NCBI GenBank assembly: GCA_029212405.1
Contig: JARGNR010000022.1
Location: forward strand, 20,103-84,102
Length of the DNA: 64,000 nt
Origin: Saprospiraceae bacterium
GTDB lineage: Bacteria > Bacteroidota > Bacteroidia > Chitinophagales > Saprospiraceae
Reading direction: 5' to 3'
Shown: positions 8,062 through 16,828 of the stretch, piece after piece
Position numbering within the stretch: the stretch's first letter is position 1
Layout of the letters: each line of letters begins with the position of its first letter
Notes under the pieces: model-generated
Told to the model about the DNA's origin: nothing
Databases searched by the model: none
Seen by the model: the letters and a program-made list of their open reading frames with translations, nothing else
Made by a program: the position numbers and the translations under genes

Positions 8062-9562
8062 TTTTTATCAACTTTGTCTCTAATGCATTTTCAATCATTG
8101 AGTCTAACATTTTTGCACAAAGTTTATAGGTATTTACATCTTGAGAATGTGGGACTGGAAGTGTATTTTCAGGATCCATGCATACTATTTTCAATGTTGC
8201 CGCTGGAAACTTTTTAATGATATTTTTCTTGTGTGTTTCTGTTATGCAAAAAATAACATTCGCCTTTCTTATCATTTCTAGAGTAAGTTTTTTAGACGTA
8301 TGCTCCAAACTAAGAACGTCAAATTCTTCCAGCGCTTTTTTTGCACCATTGGATAAAGGCATTCCAATTTTTGGGTCTATACCCGCACTGGAAACTTGAA
8401 TTGTATTGGATTGAATATTTTCTCTTGATAGAATATCTCTAATTCTTTTTCTACATATTTTCTCTGCCATAGGTGATCGCCCCGTATTGCCCGGACATAC
8501 AAAAAGGTAGGCTTTGTTTTCATTTGCAATTCCAACTATATTGTTCCATCCAAAACGATTTGCCAAGGCCGGATAAGCCAAAAATAATGTAGCTAGTATA
8601 AGAATGACCGAGCTCAACAATTGAATACCATTGACAAAACTTTCTCCTGTTATCCATCCCAGGACAAGAGAAGCAACTACACCAGCTAGTAGACTTGAAC
8701 ATCTGTTGATGGGAATACAAAATGTATTTTCTCTATAATTCAGATATATTCTACTTCCAAAGACATACAAACAAGCGTATAATGATCCTATTATAAATGC
8801 TGGAATAACCAAAGGAGTCATCGTAAATTCCACAAAACCTAAATAGAGATCTTGACCAATACTCCCAAAACCAATTATCGCTAGCAGTAAAGGAAGCAAG
8901 ACAATAGTATACATGGCTATGTACATTTCTTCTGCAAAGAACCTATAGTTGGTTTCTTTATCTCCATCTTTTGCAATTTTGGTCATAAACTGCAATCTGA
9001 ACACATATCCCAATAAATAAAATCCAATATTCAATCCCGCGATCATTGTCAGGGTATATCCTCCCTTATCTGAAAAGATTAAAAGTAGGGCAAACAAACT
9101 CAAAATAAGTGCCGCAATAGAATACCAGTTAACCTTTCTTCGGTAGCCCAAATCAACTAAAGGGGCCATGAGCAATACCCCACCTCGCATTAATAATGCA
9201 GCAAAGACAATGGAAATTCCAACAAAGCTGTACGCCAACGTGGTGGTCATAATAATAAATGCAGTAGCGATACCTGAAAACAGGGTCCATTTATTTGTTG
9301 AAAAAGGGATGTTTTTTCCGAAGATGGTCTTGTGTCCTGCAAATTTATCCCATCCAGTATAGTGCGCAATTATGGCTAAGGTAATGAAGGTGGCAATAAC
9401 AACACTTGGAAGCATCTGAAACCCTGAGATTACTGTTCCAGTTTCAGAAAACAGCCCTTTTGAAAGTGCTTTTGTCATTGCTCCATATGGAACATAAAAC
9501 CCAAAATAACCGAGGGCGAGCATCCATATAGATAGGTTTTTTGATTTACTAAGCGATTTCAT
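8054..9562 (-). CDS. Multi-pass permease-like domain fused to low-molecular-weight protein tyrosine phosphatase
   Basis: This 502-aa protein has two unrelated parts. Residues about 10-335 hold roughly ten hydrophobic helices with loops such as LLMRGGVLLMAPLVDLGYRRK and IPINRCSSLLAG, resembling EamA/DMT-type carriers. Residues 350-500 are a full LMW-PTP domain: the P-loop is LFVCPGNTGRSPMAEK (nucleophile C356, arginine R362), SSAGIDPKIGMPLS follows, and the acid loop is at MDPENTLPVP (candidate D463). Family members of the phosphatase remove phosphate from tyrosine-phosphorylated proteins or act as arsenate reductases; many sit in exopolysaccharide clusters. The fusion may couple transport or export of the cluster product to dephosphorylation. 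It overlaps both neighbours by 4-8 bp. Confidence 0.72.
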   Translation of the reverse strand: MKSLSKSKNLSIWMLALGYFGFYVPYGAMTKALSKGLFSETGTVISGFQMLPSVVIATFITLAIIAHYTGWDKFAGHKTIFGKNIPFSTNKWTLFSGIATAFIIMTTTLAYSFVGISIVFAALLMRGGVLLMAPLVDLGYRRKVNWYSIAALILSLFALLLIFSDKGGYTLTMIAGLNIGFYLLGYVFRLQFMTKIAKDGDKETNYRFFAEEMYIAMYTIVLLPLLLAIIGFGSIGQDLYLGFVEFTMTPLVIPAFIIGSLYACLYVFGSRIYLNYRENTFCIPINRCSSLLAGVVASLVLGWITGESFVNGIQLLSSVILILATLFLAYPALANRFGWNNIVGIANENKAYLFVCPGNTGRSPMAEKICRKRIRDILSRENIQSNTIQVSSAGIDPKIGMPLSNGAKKALEEFDVLSLEHTSKKLTLEMIRKANVIFCITETHKKNIIKKFPAATLKIVCMDPENTLPVPHSQDVNTYKLCAKMLDSMIENALETKLIKIA

Positions 9563-10806
9563 GACTTAGAATGAATTTTGGGGTTAAAAAGTATGTTGTT
9601 CTTGTGGTTTTCTGTTTTTTCACCATTAAAAAATGAAACATCATGCAACTCTCCCAAGATTGATTTCCCAATAGTAGAAAGTACTTGGTCATGATTATCA
9701 TGTCTGGTATAAAAAGATATGTCTCTGTGTATTCGTTCTAGCGGACTGGGTTTAATCATCGAACGAGCTCCACAAACATGTATGGCGTGTTGAATTACTT
9801 CAGTAGTCAACTTTTCTATAAAATATCGAGCACAGTTGCTTGCAAGTTCTGCTTGTTCTATCTCTCCTGATCCCCAATGATTAGATGTCTTTTCCAACCA
9901 TAAGTTGCAGGTATCAATATGCATAGCCATATGAGCAATCCTGTGTTGAACGTAAGGATCAGATTCACGATTTTGCTTTTTCACATAGTTCAGTGCATAT
10001 TCAAAAGCAGCTTCTGCCCCACCTAAAAATGTAGCTGCATATTGAGGAGTAATTTTAACTTGCCACTTCTCTTTTAAATATTGTCCTGGATACCCCATGA
10101 GGTTTTCTCTAGGAATAAAAGTTTCATTGAATCGAACCAAATAACTGACTGAAGCCTTCATACCAATAGGCTTCCACCAAGAATCGTCAAATTCAATACT
10201 TGAATCAGATAAATCACACGCCAACATTATGACATCTGAATCTCCTGAATTATGTCTTGCACCTCCTGGACCAGTCGGACTTACAAAAAGAATGGACCAA
10301 TTGGCTCCAGGCGCACTGGTACAGAATATTTTTGTCCCGCTTACTATGTATCCATTCTCAACTTCTTGTATTTGTGTACCAAAACTCATTTTTTGCCCTG
10401 GCTTTTTCACTTGTGGCTCTCCACTCCAAGCTGTCCAAATATCTCCCTTCTCTTTAATGCCTCTGAACCATCTTTTTTTCTGATCTTCATTGGCTATCTT
10501 ATCAATTAATAAAACAGCATTAGAGTGACCTTCCCAGCAACGCGCAAAAGCCATATCTGCCTTAGCAAACTCCTTAGTAATTTGCCATTGAGTATTTATA
10601 TTTCCAACCGAATGATTGATACCTTCTCCTCCAAATTCCTGACCTGCTAGTACGGCTAAAAAACTTGCCTCTTTTAAATCATCAAAATTCTGTTTTGGAA
10701 ATGCAGCTTTTTCATCATGCATTTCTGCACGAGAGAAAAATTTCTCTTTCGCCAAAGATTTAGCTCTAGCAATGAGGTCATTATGTTGATGAATACTTTT
10801 AATCAT
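9559..10806 (-). CDS. Acyl-CoA-dehydrogenase-fold flavoprotein (DszC-like monooxygenase type)
   Basis: This 415-aa protein has the acyl-CoA dehydrogenase fold: an N-terminal helical part, a middle beta domain with TAWSGEPQVKKPG and GYIVSGTKIFCTSAPGANWSILF, and a C-terminal helical bundle with GGAEAAFEYALNYVKKQ and the late CGARSMIKPSPLERIHRDISF. The usual catalytic glutamate of true acyl-CoA dehydrogenases is not obvious at the expected places. The spacing and the HGSPLER-like ending resemble the DszC/HpaB-like flavin monooxygenases that use reduced flavin and oxygen for N- or S-oxygenation or hydroxylation. Together with two LLM enzymes, that gives three candidate FMNH2-dependent oxygenases in a row. 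The exact reaction is unknown. Confidence 0.75.
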   Translation of the reverse strand: MIKSIHQHNDLIARAKSLAKEKFFSRAEMHDEKAAFPKQNFDDLKEASFLAVLAGQEFGGEGINHSVGNINTQWQITKEFAKADMAFARCWEGHSNAVLLIDKIANEDQKKRWFRGIKEKGDIWTAWSGEPQVKKPGQKMSFGTQIQEVENGYIVSGTKIFCTSAPGANWSILFVSPTGPGGARHNSGDSDVIMLACDLSDSSIEFDDSWWKPIGMKASVSYLVRFNETFIPRENLMGYPGQYLKEKWQVKITPQYAATFLGGAEAAFEYALNYVKKQNRESDPYVQHRIAHMAMHIDTCNLWLEKTSNHWGSGEIEQAELASNCARYFIEKLTTEVIQHAIHVCGARSMIKPSPLERIHRDISFYTRHDNHDQVLSTIGKSILGELHDVSFFNGEKTENHKNNILFNPKIHSKS

Positions 10807-11204
10807 TTTAATTTATAGAAAAATTCTCTGACAAATAAATTATTATCCGAGTCCGAATTCATTTTAATATAGGTAGCAATGATAATGAGTCCCTTATTCA
10901 CATTTCCAGCAAAAAAGCATTCTCTATCGCCCAACTTAACGGATGAATCAAATGCAATACATTGATCACTTTCTGCTGAAGCTGTATAAATGTGTGCTTT
11001 TAAATCATTTATTGATTCCGGTAATAAACCATCCTTAACTCCTTGAATCTTGATAAAAAGGCTGTTATTTATTTCTTCTAGTGTGAATCCCGCGATTCCA
11101 ATCGTATTTGATTTTGAGTTTTTCCACGTTCCTGTCACTTGACCAGTTGATATCATTATTATTTCTTTTTTTTGTTGAAAGGGATTAAGACTGAGAAGGG
11201 CCAT
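10803..11204 (-). CDS. Small beta-rich protein, paralogue A (unknown function)
   Basis: I do not recognise a named function. The 133-aa product is a paralogue of the next gene upstream. Shared landmarks are a G-x-W-x-N start (TGTWKNSKSN), a strand LFIKIQG, and a C-terminal GLIIIATYIKMNSDSDN then FVREFFY. The alternating hydrophobic pattern suggests a small beta-barrel or sandwich, lipocalin-like in size. The longest reading overlaps the upstream gene by 20 bp; an ATG at codon 17 (11156), before ISTGQVTGTW, matches the paralogue's domain start better and removes the overlap. There is no signal peptide. A ligand-binding or scaffold role inside the cluster is possible but unproven. Confidence 0.6.
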   Translation of the reverse strand: MALLSLNPFQQKKEIIMISTGQVTGTWKNSKSNTIGIAGFTLEEINNSLFIKIQGVKDGLLPESINDLKAHIYTASAESDQCIAFDSSVKLGDRECFFAGNVNKGLIIIATYIKMNSDSDNNLFVREFFYKLK

Positions 11205-11616
11205 AAAACTCCCTCGTATAATAATTTAGCCTACCACTTCCATCATTGAATTTTGTGTACGTCTGAATAACCAAAACACCAAGTTTTACATTTGCTGTTA
11301 TATCTACGTCTATTTGATCAAAATTAAAACCAGTAATAAACGCTATAGAAGTACCATCATGCGGATTTTCTGTAAATACTTCACATTCCGATTCCCCCCA
11401 GTCTATCAGTCCATTTAGATCTGCGCCATAGACCTTTAAATACAATTTATTATCGGACTCTCTCAGTTCAACTTGGGGCAATTGTCCAGAGTTCTCCTTT
11501 GTATTTGTCCAAGCCCCTAAAAAAGGCGAAAGATTCAGCTTTTGAATATCAGTACCTTCGTGAATTAGATCGTCTTTCTTTGTATAAATATTATTTCCAG
11601 AAGTTTTAACTATCAT
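11185..11616 (-). CDS. Small beta-rich protein, paralogue B (unknown function)
   Basis: This 143-aa product shares the layout of the gene just downstream: LGAWTNTKENSG near residue 34, LYLKVYG, an LIDWGESECEVF strand, then LGVLVIQTYTKFNDGSGRL and YYTREFYG at the end. The W-x-N-T start, DWGE and F-x-DGSGR-x-NY elements resemble small, uncharacterised beta proteins found in cyanobacteria and Bacteroidota. No catalytic residues stand out. It lies 38 bp downstream of the AroDE-like gene and overlaps paralogue A. Small paired beta proteins inside an oxidase and glycosyltransferase operon could bind a pathway intermediate. Confidence 0.6.
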   Translation of the reverse strand: MIVKTSGNNIYTKKDDLIHEGTDIQKLNLSPFLGAWTNTKENSGQLPQVELRESDNKLYLKVYGADLNGLIDWGESECEVFTENPHDGTSIAFITGFNFDQIDVDITANVKLGVLVIQTYTKFNDGSGRLNYYTREFYGPSQS

Positions 11617-11654
11617 TTGTTTCTATTAATTTACTCTTACGATTTTGTTAGAAT

Positions 11655-13178
11655 TTAATCCAATTTAAGAAGATTTTCCGTTTTCTCTCTAATTACCATT
11701 TCTACTTCGAATGGCATTTCTTCACCAGTCAATCCAGTAAACTGTTTTTTTACTTGATGCAGTAAAATTTCTTTTCCTTCAATGATTCTTTTTCCATTCT
11801 TTCTGCAATGAGCTACAAGTTGTGTATCCTTTTTTGCATACGCCATGTCTATAGCAATACTGTTTTGTGTCATCCGTGCAGGATCGAATATTAACTTCAT
11901 TCCTTTTTTTCCAACTGGCGTAGCATTGATAATAATATCAAAGTTTTCAGCCTCAAATTTTTCAATCAAATGAAAAGGTAAATTAAGCAACTTTGAAGCA
12001 AGAATGCCTCTATTTTCAGACCTATTAAATAAATGTATTTCTGCATTTTTATTAGATATTCTTGCAGCTATTGTTCTCCCTGCTCCTCCACAACCTATAA
12101 TGGCTACTTTTAAACCATTCAAATCGATTCCAATTTCCTCCAAAGCAGCAAGAACACCTAAACCGTCAGAAGAATCAGAATACCATTTACCTTCTTTATT
12201 TATAAGTATGTTGCACGCCTTGGACACTGTTGTTGGCTGACATAAGTGACCAGAAGCAGACTGAAAAGTTTTTTCTTTGTAAGGGGATACCATCGTAAAT
12301 CCACCCAAAGTCAAATCAAGCTCAGCAGCTTCAAAATCCACCGAAATAAATCTCCAGAATTCATCAAAATCATCTATCTGAAATGGAAGATAGAGTGCTT
12401 CCAACCCTAAAGAAGTATAACTTTTATTATGAATTAAGGGTGACATAGAAGTGAAAACTGGATTACCAGCTATCCCAAATATCTGTTGAATAACTCTAGT
12501 TTGATCAATTGAATAATCTGTGGTCAATTGTTCTAAGCTTAAAAATACATCATCTTCTTTGTCTGTTTCCCTTACCGCGTAAATCATTGCACTTCCCATG
12601 AATGCAGCTAGTATCTGAGTCCAAACCCCAACCGCACTACTTGCAAAAGAAATAATGTCTTTCCGACCAAAATTCTTTACTATTTTTAGTGGCCATAATC
12701 CTTGAGATATGCTATTCGGGTTCAGAATCAATTGATAAAAACGAGCTTCATAGGTTAACAACTTTTGCATCTTACATTCTAATTCCTCATAACTCTGTGC
12801 ATATCCTTGCCATGAAATCAATCTTTTATTTGGAACAATTTGATTAAGAATTTCTGGAGTCAAATCAGTCTCTGCCTCTAACTCAATAAGATCAAATTGG
12901 TTGAGCGCATTTATAATAATCCGATGTCTTTCTTGAAGCGAACCTATAAATTGTCCTCCTTCTCTTTTACTTTTTAATGATAATATCCTCAGTTCATTGG
13001 ACAGTTCGATTTGGTTTACATCCTCGATATGATTGAAACAATCTGCTCTAACCACCACTGCTTTTGCAGATATGATATCATAACTTTCACCACTTGACGA
13101 AGGTGCGTTGAAAAGATTAAGTGCTACAATCGGATTTCCATGTATTATCCTATTACTCATTAGCGCATTTTTCATCAT
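11655..13178 (-). CDS. AroDE-like protein: degenerate 3-dehydroquinate dehydratase domain + shikimate dehydrogenase-like domain
   Basis: This 507-aa protein has the AroDE layout. Residues about 15-220 align in pattern with type I dehydroquinate dehydratase, but the catalytic positions are lost: the usual His motif reads ISWQGY (Q124), the Schiff-base Lys motif reads RFYQLIL (Q149), and the later SRI motif reads VWTQI. Residues about 230-490 are shikimate dehydrogenase-like: FTSMSPLIHN, PYKE (K301), SSDG (D338) and the nucleotide loop IIGCGGAGRT are present. The substrate-binding NVT before PYKE is altered to TMV. The dehydrogenase half may therefore act on a shikimate- or quinate-like compound, or be a specialised paralogue. 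The start overlaps the upstream cytochrome gene by 26 bp; Met7 is an alternative. Confidence 0.75.
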   Translation of the reverse strand: MMKNALMSNRIIHGNPIVALNLFNAPSSSGESYDIISAKAVVVRADCFNHIEDVNQIELSNELRILSLKSKREGGQFIGSLQERHRIIINALNQFDLIELEAETDLTPEILNQIVPNKRLISWQGYAQSYEELECKMQKLLTYEARFYQLILNPNSISQGLWPLKIVKNFGRKDIISFASSAVGVWTQILAAFMGSAMIYAVRETDKEDDVFLSLEQLTTDYSIDQTRVIQQIFGIAGNPVFTSMSPLIHNKSYTSLGLEALYLPFQIDDFDEFWRFISVDFEAAELDLTLGGFTMVSPYKEKTFQSASGHLCQPTTVSKACNILINKEGKWYSDSSDGLGVLAALEEIGIDLNGLKVAIIGCGGAGRTIAARISNKNAEIHLFNRSENRGILASKLLNLPFHLIEKFEAENFDIIINATPVGKKGMKLIFDPARMTQNSIAIDMAYAKKDTQLVAHCRKNGKRIIEGKEILLHQVKKQFTGLTGEEMPFEVEMVIREKTENLLKLD

Positions 13179-13644
13179 TCCCTAATACTTCCAAATATGC
13201 TAGTAAATAGTCCATATCTTTTAAGCTCATAGTGTACTTTGGCATCATACTCTTTACTTTTTTGCCATCATGGTTTATACCCAGAGTAATCAGTCGTTTA
13301 ATTTTTTTATTCATCTCTTTCTCACTCAGAATCTTATTTGTACCCATTGAATATCGCATAAGATAGCTTGCTCTTCGAATATCAGGAACGATCATACCTT
13401 GTGCTTCTCCTCCTTTTCCACATTGGCCATGACAAGAAGCACACGTAACGATCGACGCAGGTATACTCCGTCCCATAGAAACGGCTTCTATTTTAAGTTC
13501 TGTGGAACCAATACCTTCCATATAAATTTTTTCCCCTTTTAGAATCGATTCGTTTTGGTAAGAAATAGAATTAGTTTCAAACTTTGAGGGTAGATACAAA
13601 GAAAAAGTAAGAATTATTAATATTGTTGTATTTGGGATACTCAT
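13153..13644 (-). CDS. Exported c-type cytochrome (monoheme)
   Basis: This 163-aa protein has an N-terminal hydrophobic signal segment (TTILIILTFSLYLPS) for export. The heme attachment site is CASCHG, followed by QCGKGG with an extra cysteine. The expected axial methionine lies in KSMMPKYTMSLKDMDYLLAYL near the C-terminus, which fits the class I cytochrome c pattern. It would carry electrons in the periplasm. It sits 25 bp downstream of the tandem Sco1 gene and upstream of the AroDE-like gene, so it may take electrons from, or give them to, the oxidase-based pathway of this operon. Confidence 0.82.
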   Translation of the reverse strand: MSIPNTTILIILTFSLYLPSKFETNSISYQNESILKGEKIYMEGIGSTELKIEAVSMGRSIPASIVTCASCHGQCGKGGEAQGMIVPDIRRASYLMRYSMGTNKILSEKEMNKKIKRLITLGINHDGKKVKSMMPKYTMSLKDMDYLLAYLEVLGNDEKCANE

Positions 13645-13669
13645 ATACTTTAGGTTAAAATCCTATCCT

Positions 13670-14788
13670 TTAATCAGATTCACCTGTATCATAAACAACA
13701 CTGTCTAACACTTTTATAATTTCGGCAGAACTAGCTAAACCATTTGCCTTTTTCCATAATTTGGTATTCATATTCCCTATTAATAAAATGGTGTCATGCT
13801 GTTCTCTTGACTCTACATATTTACCCAATTTCTTCATTACAGCATTAACATTGCCAACTGATCCAGATAAAAAATGCCATCCAGGTTTTGCATCATACGA
13901 GGCGGCGTAGTCTTTTAATTTGTCAGGAGTGTCATTTATTGGATCTACTGTTATTGAAAGTAAAAGTACAGAAGATCCTAATTTATCCCCGAGATGCTTT
14001 TGCACATCCTTCATCATGGTATGCATAATTGGACAGGATCCTGGACAATCTGCAAAAAATGGGTTAATAAATACAATTTTATCCTTGAGGAGGTCTGAAT
14101 AGAATCTAAATTTTTCACCATGTTGATTAATCAATTCCAAATCAGAAAAATATCCTAAGTCCGCTTTATTATTAGATTCTTCAATGGCTTCATCTAAATA
14201 TTCTATCACCTTTTCTGCTAAAATATCTGGGCTTGCCAATCCATTAGTTCTAATCCAATTATCATTACTTGCATTCCCCATTATGATAATAGGTGCATGC
14301 TCATCAATTAAGGGAGTAAATACATCCAAGTCTTTTAATAATTGATCTACGGTGGTCTTCTTACCAGTAAGAAGGGTCCATAGTTGATCATCACCATCAT
14401 CAAATTTATTTTTCCAAGCATTTAATCTTTCAGGTGTATCCGTTGAAGGATCAATACTTATAGACAACATAACCATATTCTCATTTACTCTATCACCAAG
14501 TTTCTTCTTTAGCGCAACAAAATTGGCACCCATTGGAGGACAGATCGTTTTACAGGTAGTGAACATAAAATTCATTACAACAACTTTATCTTTTATCACT
14601 TCATTTAGGCGCACATTATTGCCTTCATGGTCCGTCAAATCATAGTCAGAAGTCAATACTTTATGAATACTCAATTGACTATCTCCTTCTACTTTTTTGG
14701 ATTTTTCACAGCATGCTTGAGTCCATGCATTGGCAGAAATAAAACAACCAATTACTACAATTAATATTTTTAAATTCAAACTTTTCAT
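13670..14788 (-). CDS. Exported tandem Sco1/SenC copper chaperone (two domains)
   Basis: This 372-aa protein has a signal peptide (ILIVVIGCFISANA) followed by a Cys pair (ACCEK). It carries two complete Sco1-type thioredoxin-fold domains. The first has the CxxxCP copper site TTCKTICPP (C79, C83) and the distal ligand His in DEHAPIII (H164). The second has DCPGSCPIM (C248, C252) and QHDTILL (H331). Sco proteins deliver copper or reduce cysteines during assembly of copper enzymes. No cytochrome oxidase gene is nearby, while a giant multicopper oxidase lies two genes upstream in the same operon, so loading that enzyme is the likely job. Single-domain Sco proteins are about 190-220 aa, so this is a true duplication. 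Confidence 0.88.
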   Translation of the reverse strand: MKSLNLKILIVVIGCFISANAWTQACCEKSKKVEGDSQLSIHKVLTSDYDLTDHEGNNVRLNEVIKDKVVVMNFMFTTCKTICPPMGANFVALKKKLGDRVNENMVMLSISIDPSTDTPERLNAWKNKFDDGDDQLWTLLTGKKTTVDQLLKDLDVFTPLIDEHAPIIIMGNASNDNWIRTNGLASPDILAEKVIEYLDEAIEESNNKADLGYFSDLELINQHGEKFRFYSDLLKDKIVFINPFFADCPGSCPIMHTMMKDVQKHLGDKLGSSVLLLSITVDPINDTPDKLKDYAASYDAKPGWHFLSGSVGNVNAVMKKLGKYVESREQHDTILLIGNMNTKLWKKANGLASSAEIIKVLDSVVYDTGESD

Positions 14789-14836
14789 AATCGTTTTGTT
14801 TCGGAATTAAAAATTAACACCTGATCCCTCTTCTTT

Positions 14837-16807
14837 TCATATTACTTTGACCAAAAGATATTGCGGATTATTAAAAGGCAAATCTTTAGACAGGCATTCC
14901 ACGTATAAATAGTAGACACCCGATTCATCAAATTTCAAATTGTATTTATACACACCTGGAACTCCTGACTCTGTAGCCTGTCCTTCATGAAACCAATTTC
15001 CAGAAGAAGTACCTCGAATTCGTACATCTTGTAAACCAGTTATCGGTTCATTTTTTATTGGATCAAACAGTACAAACATCATATTATACGAATCTCCAGA
15101 CTTAACCACTTGTTCTTCTTTCACATGATGCACTGCAATAGATCCCAATTCTGCTTTTAATTGCTCTTTAATAGATTCTTCATTGGGCTTGACGCCAACT
15201 GAAAAACAGTGCAATAATCGAGGCACATCCACAAAAAAGGGAATATCATAATTGCCGTATCCTCTAATTTTTGCCACAGTTTCATAGACTCCAGGCCTGC
15301 GTTCTTCGAGACTTCTATCTATTACTTCCACGGCTCTAGGCGTTTTATTATAGTTGGAGAAATTCCCCATAGGAGCAGCCATCCCTTCCATATAATAATA
15401 AATAGTTTTATCCAAGTTATTTGAAATCAACATCGCATTTGCCCCTGGTGCCTGTACCATCAATTCTCCTTTCGAAGGATTATCTATTTTACCTGGTGGA
15501 TATTGTCCCCCAGGAAAATCAGCTGCTTGCAATCGTTGTCCTTCCAGTCCGATAACCTCCAAAGGAAACATCAAAATGGTTTCACTTTCTTCATGCAAAA
15601 CATACGCCAGTTCGTCTGAAAATGAAACTTCAATAGGTTTCTCTTCTGTTGTTCCATTTTGTACAATCCTATTGCTGGCTGCGTCCAAAATCTGAACAAT
15701 TGATTCTTCTTTCCCAAGTATAAACCCAAATCTCCCCGATGGATCAAATTTTATAGAACTGATTCCAGTTTTTCCTTGGACGATCGAGACTACCTCTAGT
15801 GATTTGCCGTCAATTCCAGTAATATTACCACTGTCTTTGTCAATTACATACAATACATCTGCCATGGATGACCAAGCCATTGAAGTTATGGGACCTCCAA
15901 TAGGAATATCTTTCACTTTTTTCAATGAAGCAATATCAATAATGGAGACCGTTTGATCAATGTTATTACTCACAAATACATATGTATTGTCATCACTTAT
16001 TACTATTTGATGTTCTCCTTTACCAGTTGAAATAGAAGCTTTCACTTCATTGTTTTCTGTAGAAATGGCAGCAACCCCAGAATAATTCTCAATTCTTCGA
16101 GAATCAAAATCAGCCCATAAATACGCTTCGTCTGGTTGTAGACATACATTATTAACTATAGCATTTAATTCAATATTTTTCTCTACTTCCCAATTCGATG
16201 TATTTACAACGGCAATTTTCTCGGATTTAGGCATCGATACATAGACGTTCAATTGATCTTTGGATACTACCCAATCTTCAGGAGTACCATCTAATTGAAC
16301 ATAGGCCAAAAGCTGTGATCCTCCAAAACTAAACAATGGGTCCACCACCGAAATACTAGCATCGTCATTCATCACCAATACATAAAAAATATTCAAATCC
16401 AGTTCAGCTCTTTTAAAAAGAGTACCAGATAGAAATGCACTTATTTTTTGTCCACATTCCGCATTTTGATCCTCGGCATCCACCATAGGTTCCATCCATG
16501 CTGCTGGAGCCGCACCTGTCACTGCTTTTTTAGATAATGTATCTGTAATTTCAAATCTAAAAAGTACGTCATCATCCTGCGTAAATATCTTTGGATCTTT
16601 TGATTTGTCAATATGATTTAGGCTAAACGTAACTTGTATGCCTTCATGAATGATAGATTGAGAATATACATCATCTTCATTTGCAATCGTTTGACTTGTT
16701 CCTATCAATGGGAGAGTTAATAAAACAATACCAATACAAAACAACATTAAAGGTCTCACTAAGAGACCTTTAATGTTAATTTCCAAAATTTCTTTCAACT
16801 CTATCAT
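14837..16807 (-). CDS. Exported YVTN-type beta-propeller protein
   Basis: This 656-aa protein starts with a hydrophobic export segment (LMLFCIGIVLLTLPLIGTSQ, about residues 20-39). Residues about 170-430 contain YVTN/cytochrome-d1-like propeller repeats, for example VSIIDIASLKKVKDIPIGG, ITGIDGKSLEVVSIV and VQILDAASNRIVQN. The C-terminal 200 residues form beta domains with YETVAKIRGYGNYDIPFFV and GVYKYNLKFDESGVYYLYVE, like adhesion or sandwich modules. No heme motif is present. It lies 21 bp downstream of the giant multicopper oxidase and 48 bp upstream of the Sco gene, so the three exported proteins are probably co-expressed and may act together at the cell surface. Confidence 0.75.
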   Translation of the reverse strand: MIELKEILEINIKGLLVRPLMLFCIGIVLLTLPLIGTSQTIANEDDVYSQSIIHEGIQVTFSLNHIDKSKDPKIFTQDDDVLFRFEITDTLSKKAVTGAAPAAWMEPMVDAEDQNAECGQKISAFLSGTLFKRAELDLNIFYVLVMNDDASISVVDPLFSFGGSQLLAYVQLDGTPEDWVVSKDQLNVYVSMPKSEKIAVVNTSNWEVEKNIELNAIVNNVCLQPDEAYLWADFDSRRIENYSGVAAISTENNEVKASISTGKGEHQIVISDDNTYVFVSNNIDQTVSIIDIASLKKVKDIPIGGPITSMAWSSMADVLYVIDKDSGNITGIDGKSLEVVSIVQGKTGISSIKFDPSGRFGFILGKEESIVQILDAASNRIVQNGTTEEKPIEVSFSDELAYVLHEESETILMFPLEVIGLEGQRLQAADFPGGQYPPGKIDNPSKGELMVQAPGANAMLISNNLDKTIYYYMEGMAAPMGNFSNYNKTPRAVEVIDRSLEERRPGVYETVAKIRGYGNYDIPFFVDVPRLLHCFSVGVKPNEESIKEQLKAELGSIAVHHVKEEQVVKSGDSYNMMFVLFDPIKNEPITGLQDVRIRGTSSGNWFHEGQATESGVPGVYKYNLKFDESGVYYLYVECLSKDLPFNNPQYLLVKVI

Positions 16808-16828
16808 AAATTAATAAATACGATATTT

